Assembly: GCA_025928125.1 (NCBI GenBank)
Contig: JAICKD010000240.1
Coordinates: 1 to 5,952 of the forward strand
Origin: Ktedonobacterales bacterium
GTDB lineage: Bacteria > Chloroflexota > Ktedonobacteria > Ktedonobacterales > JADMIN01
Reading direction: 5' to 3'
Length of the DNA: 5,952 bases
Each line of letters begins with the position of its first letter. The first letter of the stretch is position 1. Positions 5,325-5,952 of this stretch are shown here, in pieces. A program made the translations under genes and the position numbers. The notes under the pieces are model-generated. The model had not been told where the DNA came from. It ran no database searches and saw nothing but the letters and a program-made list of their open reading frames with translations.

Positions 5325-5888
5325 ATGGGACTGCATCCAACCGCATCGCAGACCATCGGGCCGTTTCTGCGCATTGGCCTGACGCCTATGTTCATCACCG
5401 AGATCGCGGGGCCAGACGTACCTGGGGAGCGCGTCACGCTTCGCGGGCGCGTGCTCGATGGCGACGGCAGGCCCGTCGACGACGCGCTCATCGAGGTGTG
5501 GCAGGCCAACGCCACGGGCAGGTACGCCCACCCCGACGATATCCAGGAGAAGCCGCTGACGCCTGGATTCCAGGGGTTCGGCCGCTCGCCCACCGATGAC
5601 GACGGCGCGTTCCACTTCACCACGATCAAGCCGGGTTCGGCGCCCGGCCCCGATGGACAGCCACAGGCGCCGCATCTGGCGGTGGTGGTCTTCATGCGCG
5701 GGCTGCTGCGCCAGCTGGTGACGCGGGTCTACTTCCCCGGCGATCCGGCGAATGAGGCCGACCCTGTCCTGCAACTGGTCCCCGAGGAGCGACGCGCGAC
5801 CCTGATTGCGCGGCCCGCGGCGGATGGAACGCTGGAGTGGGATATCCACCTTCAGGGGCCGGACGAGACCGTTTTCTTCGCCACCTGA
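5325..5888 (+). CDS. pcaG: Protocatechuate 3,4-dioxygenase alpha subunit
   Basis: This is the non-iron partner subunit that pairs with PcaH and completes the active-site pocket. It has 187 residues, somewhat shorter than P. putida PcaG (about 200), the difference lying mainly in the loop after the N-terminal motif. That motif, SQTIGPF (8-14), supplies the pocket residues corresponding to Thr12, Gly14 and Pro15 of the P. putida alpha chain; the Tyr16 equivalent is F14. As expected for an alpha subunit the iron ligands are lost: PGSAPG replaces the beta PGAYPW and APHLAV (115-120) replaces AHIHF. FMRGLL (123-128) retains the family Arg (R125). The C-terminus DIHLQGPDETVFF is characteristic. It begins one base after the pcaH stop, so the two are translationally coupled and should be made in equal amounts. 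Segment 40-72 is strikingly similar to PcaH 78-110. Confidence 0.96.
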   Translation: MGLHPTASQTIGPFLRIGLTPMFITEIAGPDVPGERVTLRGRVLDGDGRPVDDALIEVWQANATGRYAHPDDIQEKPLTPGFQGFGRSPTDDDGAFHFTTIKPGSAPGPDGQPQAPHLAVVVFMRGLLRQLVTRVYFPGDPANEADPVLQLVPEERRATLIARPAADGTLEWDIHLQGPDETVFFAT

Positions 5889-5912
5889 TACGCGCCACGG
5901 CGGAGGTTTCGC

Positions 5913-5952
5913 ATGTTCGATCATCTGTTCACCACTGACCGGATGAGAGCCA
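5913..5952 (+). CDS. pcaB: Start of a probable 3-carboxy-cis,cis-muconate cycloisomerase (partial, 13 codons)
   Basis: An open frame MFDHLFTTDRMRA begins at ATG 5913 with GGAGG (5902-5906) six bases upstream and runs off the window. The gap after pcaG is 24 bases. PcaB proteins of the fumarase/argininosuccinate lyase superfamily begin in just this way, with a short segment ending LF...MR before a conserved IFSDR block that would lie just outside. The enzyme would take the product of PcaHG to gamma-carboxymuconolactone. The assignment rests on 13 residues and on position downstream of pcaHG, so it is probable and not proven. Position and ribosome site make the existence of a gene nearly certain. 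Confidence 0.7.
   Translation, partial: MFDHLFTTDRMRA

Noticed and set aside
5184..5924. Long open frame on the minus strand (246 codons) opposite pcaH and pcaG
   Set aside because: It is antisense to two well-supported enzyme genes, has no recognisable domain and is rich in Arg/Gly/Pro, as expected of a shadow frame in high-GC DNA.
1..5952. Mobile elements, CRISPR arrays, tRNA or rRNA genes
   Set aside because: No transposase-like reading frame, regularly spaced repeats, tRNA cloverleaf or rRNA-like stretch was seen; nearly all DNA is accounted for by seven good genes, the start of an eighth and one control region.

Overview
This is a high-GC bacterial window (G+C clearly above 60% by eye) with strong GGAGG-type ribosome binding sites, tight gene spacing and sigma70-like promoters. 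It carries two divergent gene clusters that share one control region. The gene content is that of an aerobic heterotroph using the protocatechuate branch of the beta-ketoadipate pathway. I cannot name the organism. The order pcaH-pcaG-pcaB recalls actinobacterial clusters, and the proteins would also fit a Chloroflexota-type soil or thermophilic bacterium, but both are weak impressions.

Minus strand, in order of transcription: an IclR-family regulator (3543-4355), an acyl-CoA dehydrogenase (2271-3440), then a Liv-type (branched-chain amino acid family) ABC importer. The importer genes are the ATPases livF (1400-2191) and livG (555-1403), which overlap by ATGA, and the permease livH (1-479, cut by the left edge). 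livM and a substrate-binding protein would be expected beyond the left edge. All five genes point the same way with gaps of about 100 bases or less, so they may be co-transcribed, although a separate promoter before the dehydrogenase cannot be excluded.

Plus strand: pcaH (4619-5323) and pcaG (5325-5888) encode the beta and alpha subunits of protocatechuate 3,4-dioxygenase. The first 13 codons of a gene that looks like pcaB (3-carboxy-cis,cis-muconate cycloisomerase) begin at 5913 and run off the right edge. All four iron ligands of the dioxygenase are present in PcaH and the usual losses are present in PcaG, so the enzyme looks functional.

The divergent region (4356-4618) is the most informative non-coding part. 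It has a near-ideal promoter for iclR (TTGACG, 17 bases, TATACT), a weaker promoter for pcaHG (TAGATA, 17 bases, TATACT), an 8-bp inverted repeat (ACACACAA / TTGTGTGT) between the two, and a perfect 14-bp palindrome (TTTCATATATGAAA) in the predicted iclR leader. The simplest model, which is inference, is that the IclR protein senses an aromatic acid or pathway intermediate, represses its own gene through the palindrome, and controls pcaHG from the inverted repeat. The Liv-type importer would then probably bring in an aromatic or related acid rather than an amino acid, and the acyl-CoA dehydrogenase would act on a CoA-linked precursor that feeds the pathway. I found no mobile element, CRISPR array, tRNA or rRNA, and no wholly unknown system; the interest lies in the transporter/dehydrogenase/pca linkage and its regulatory sites.
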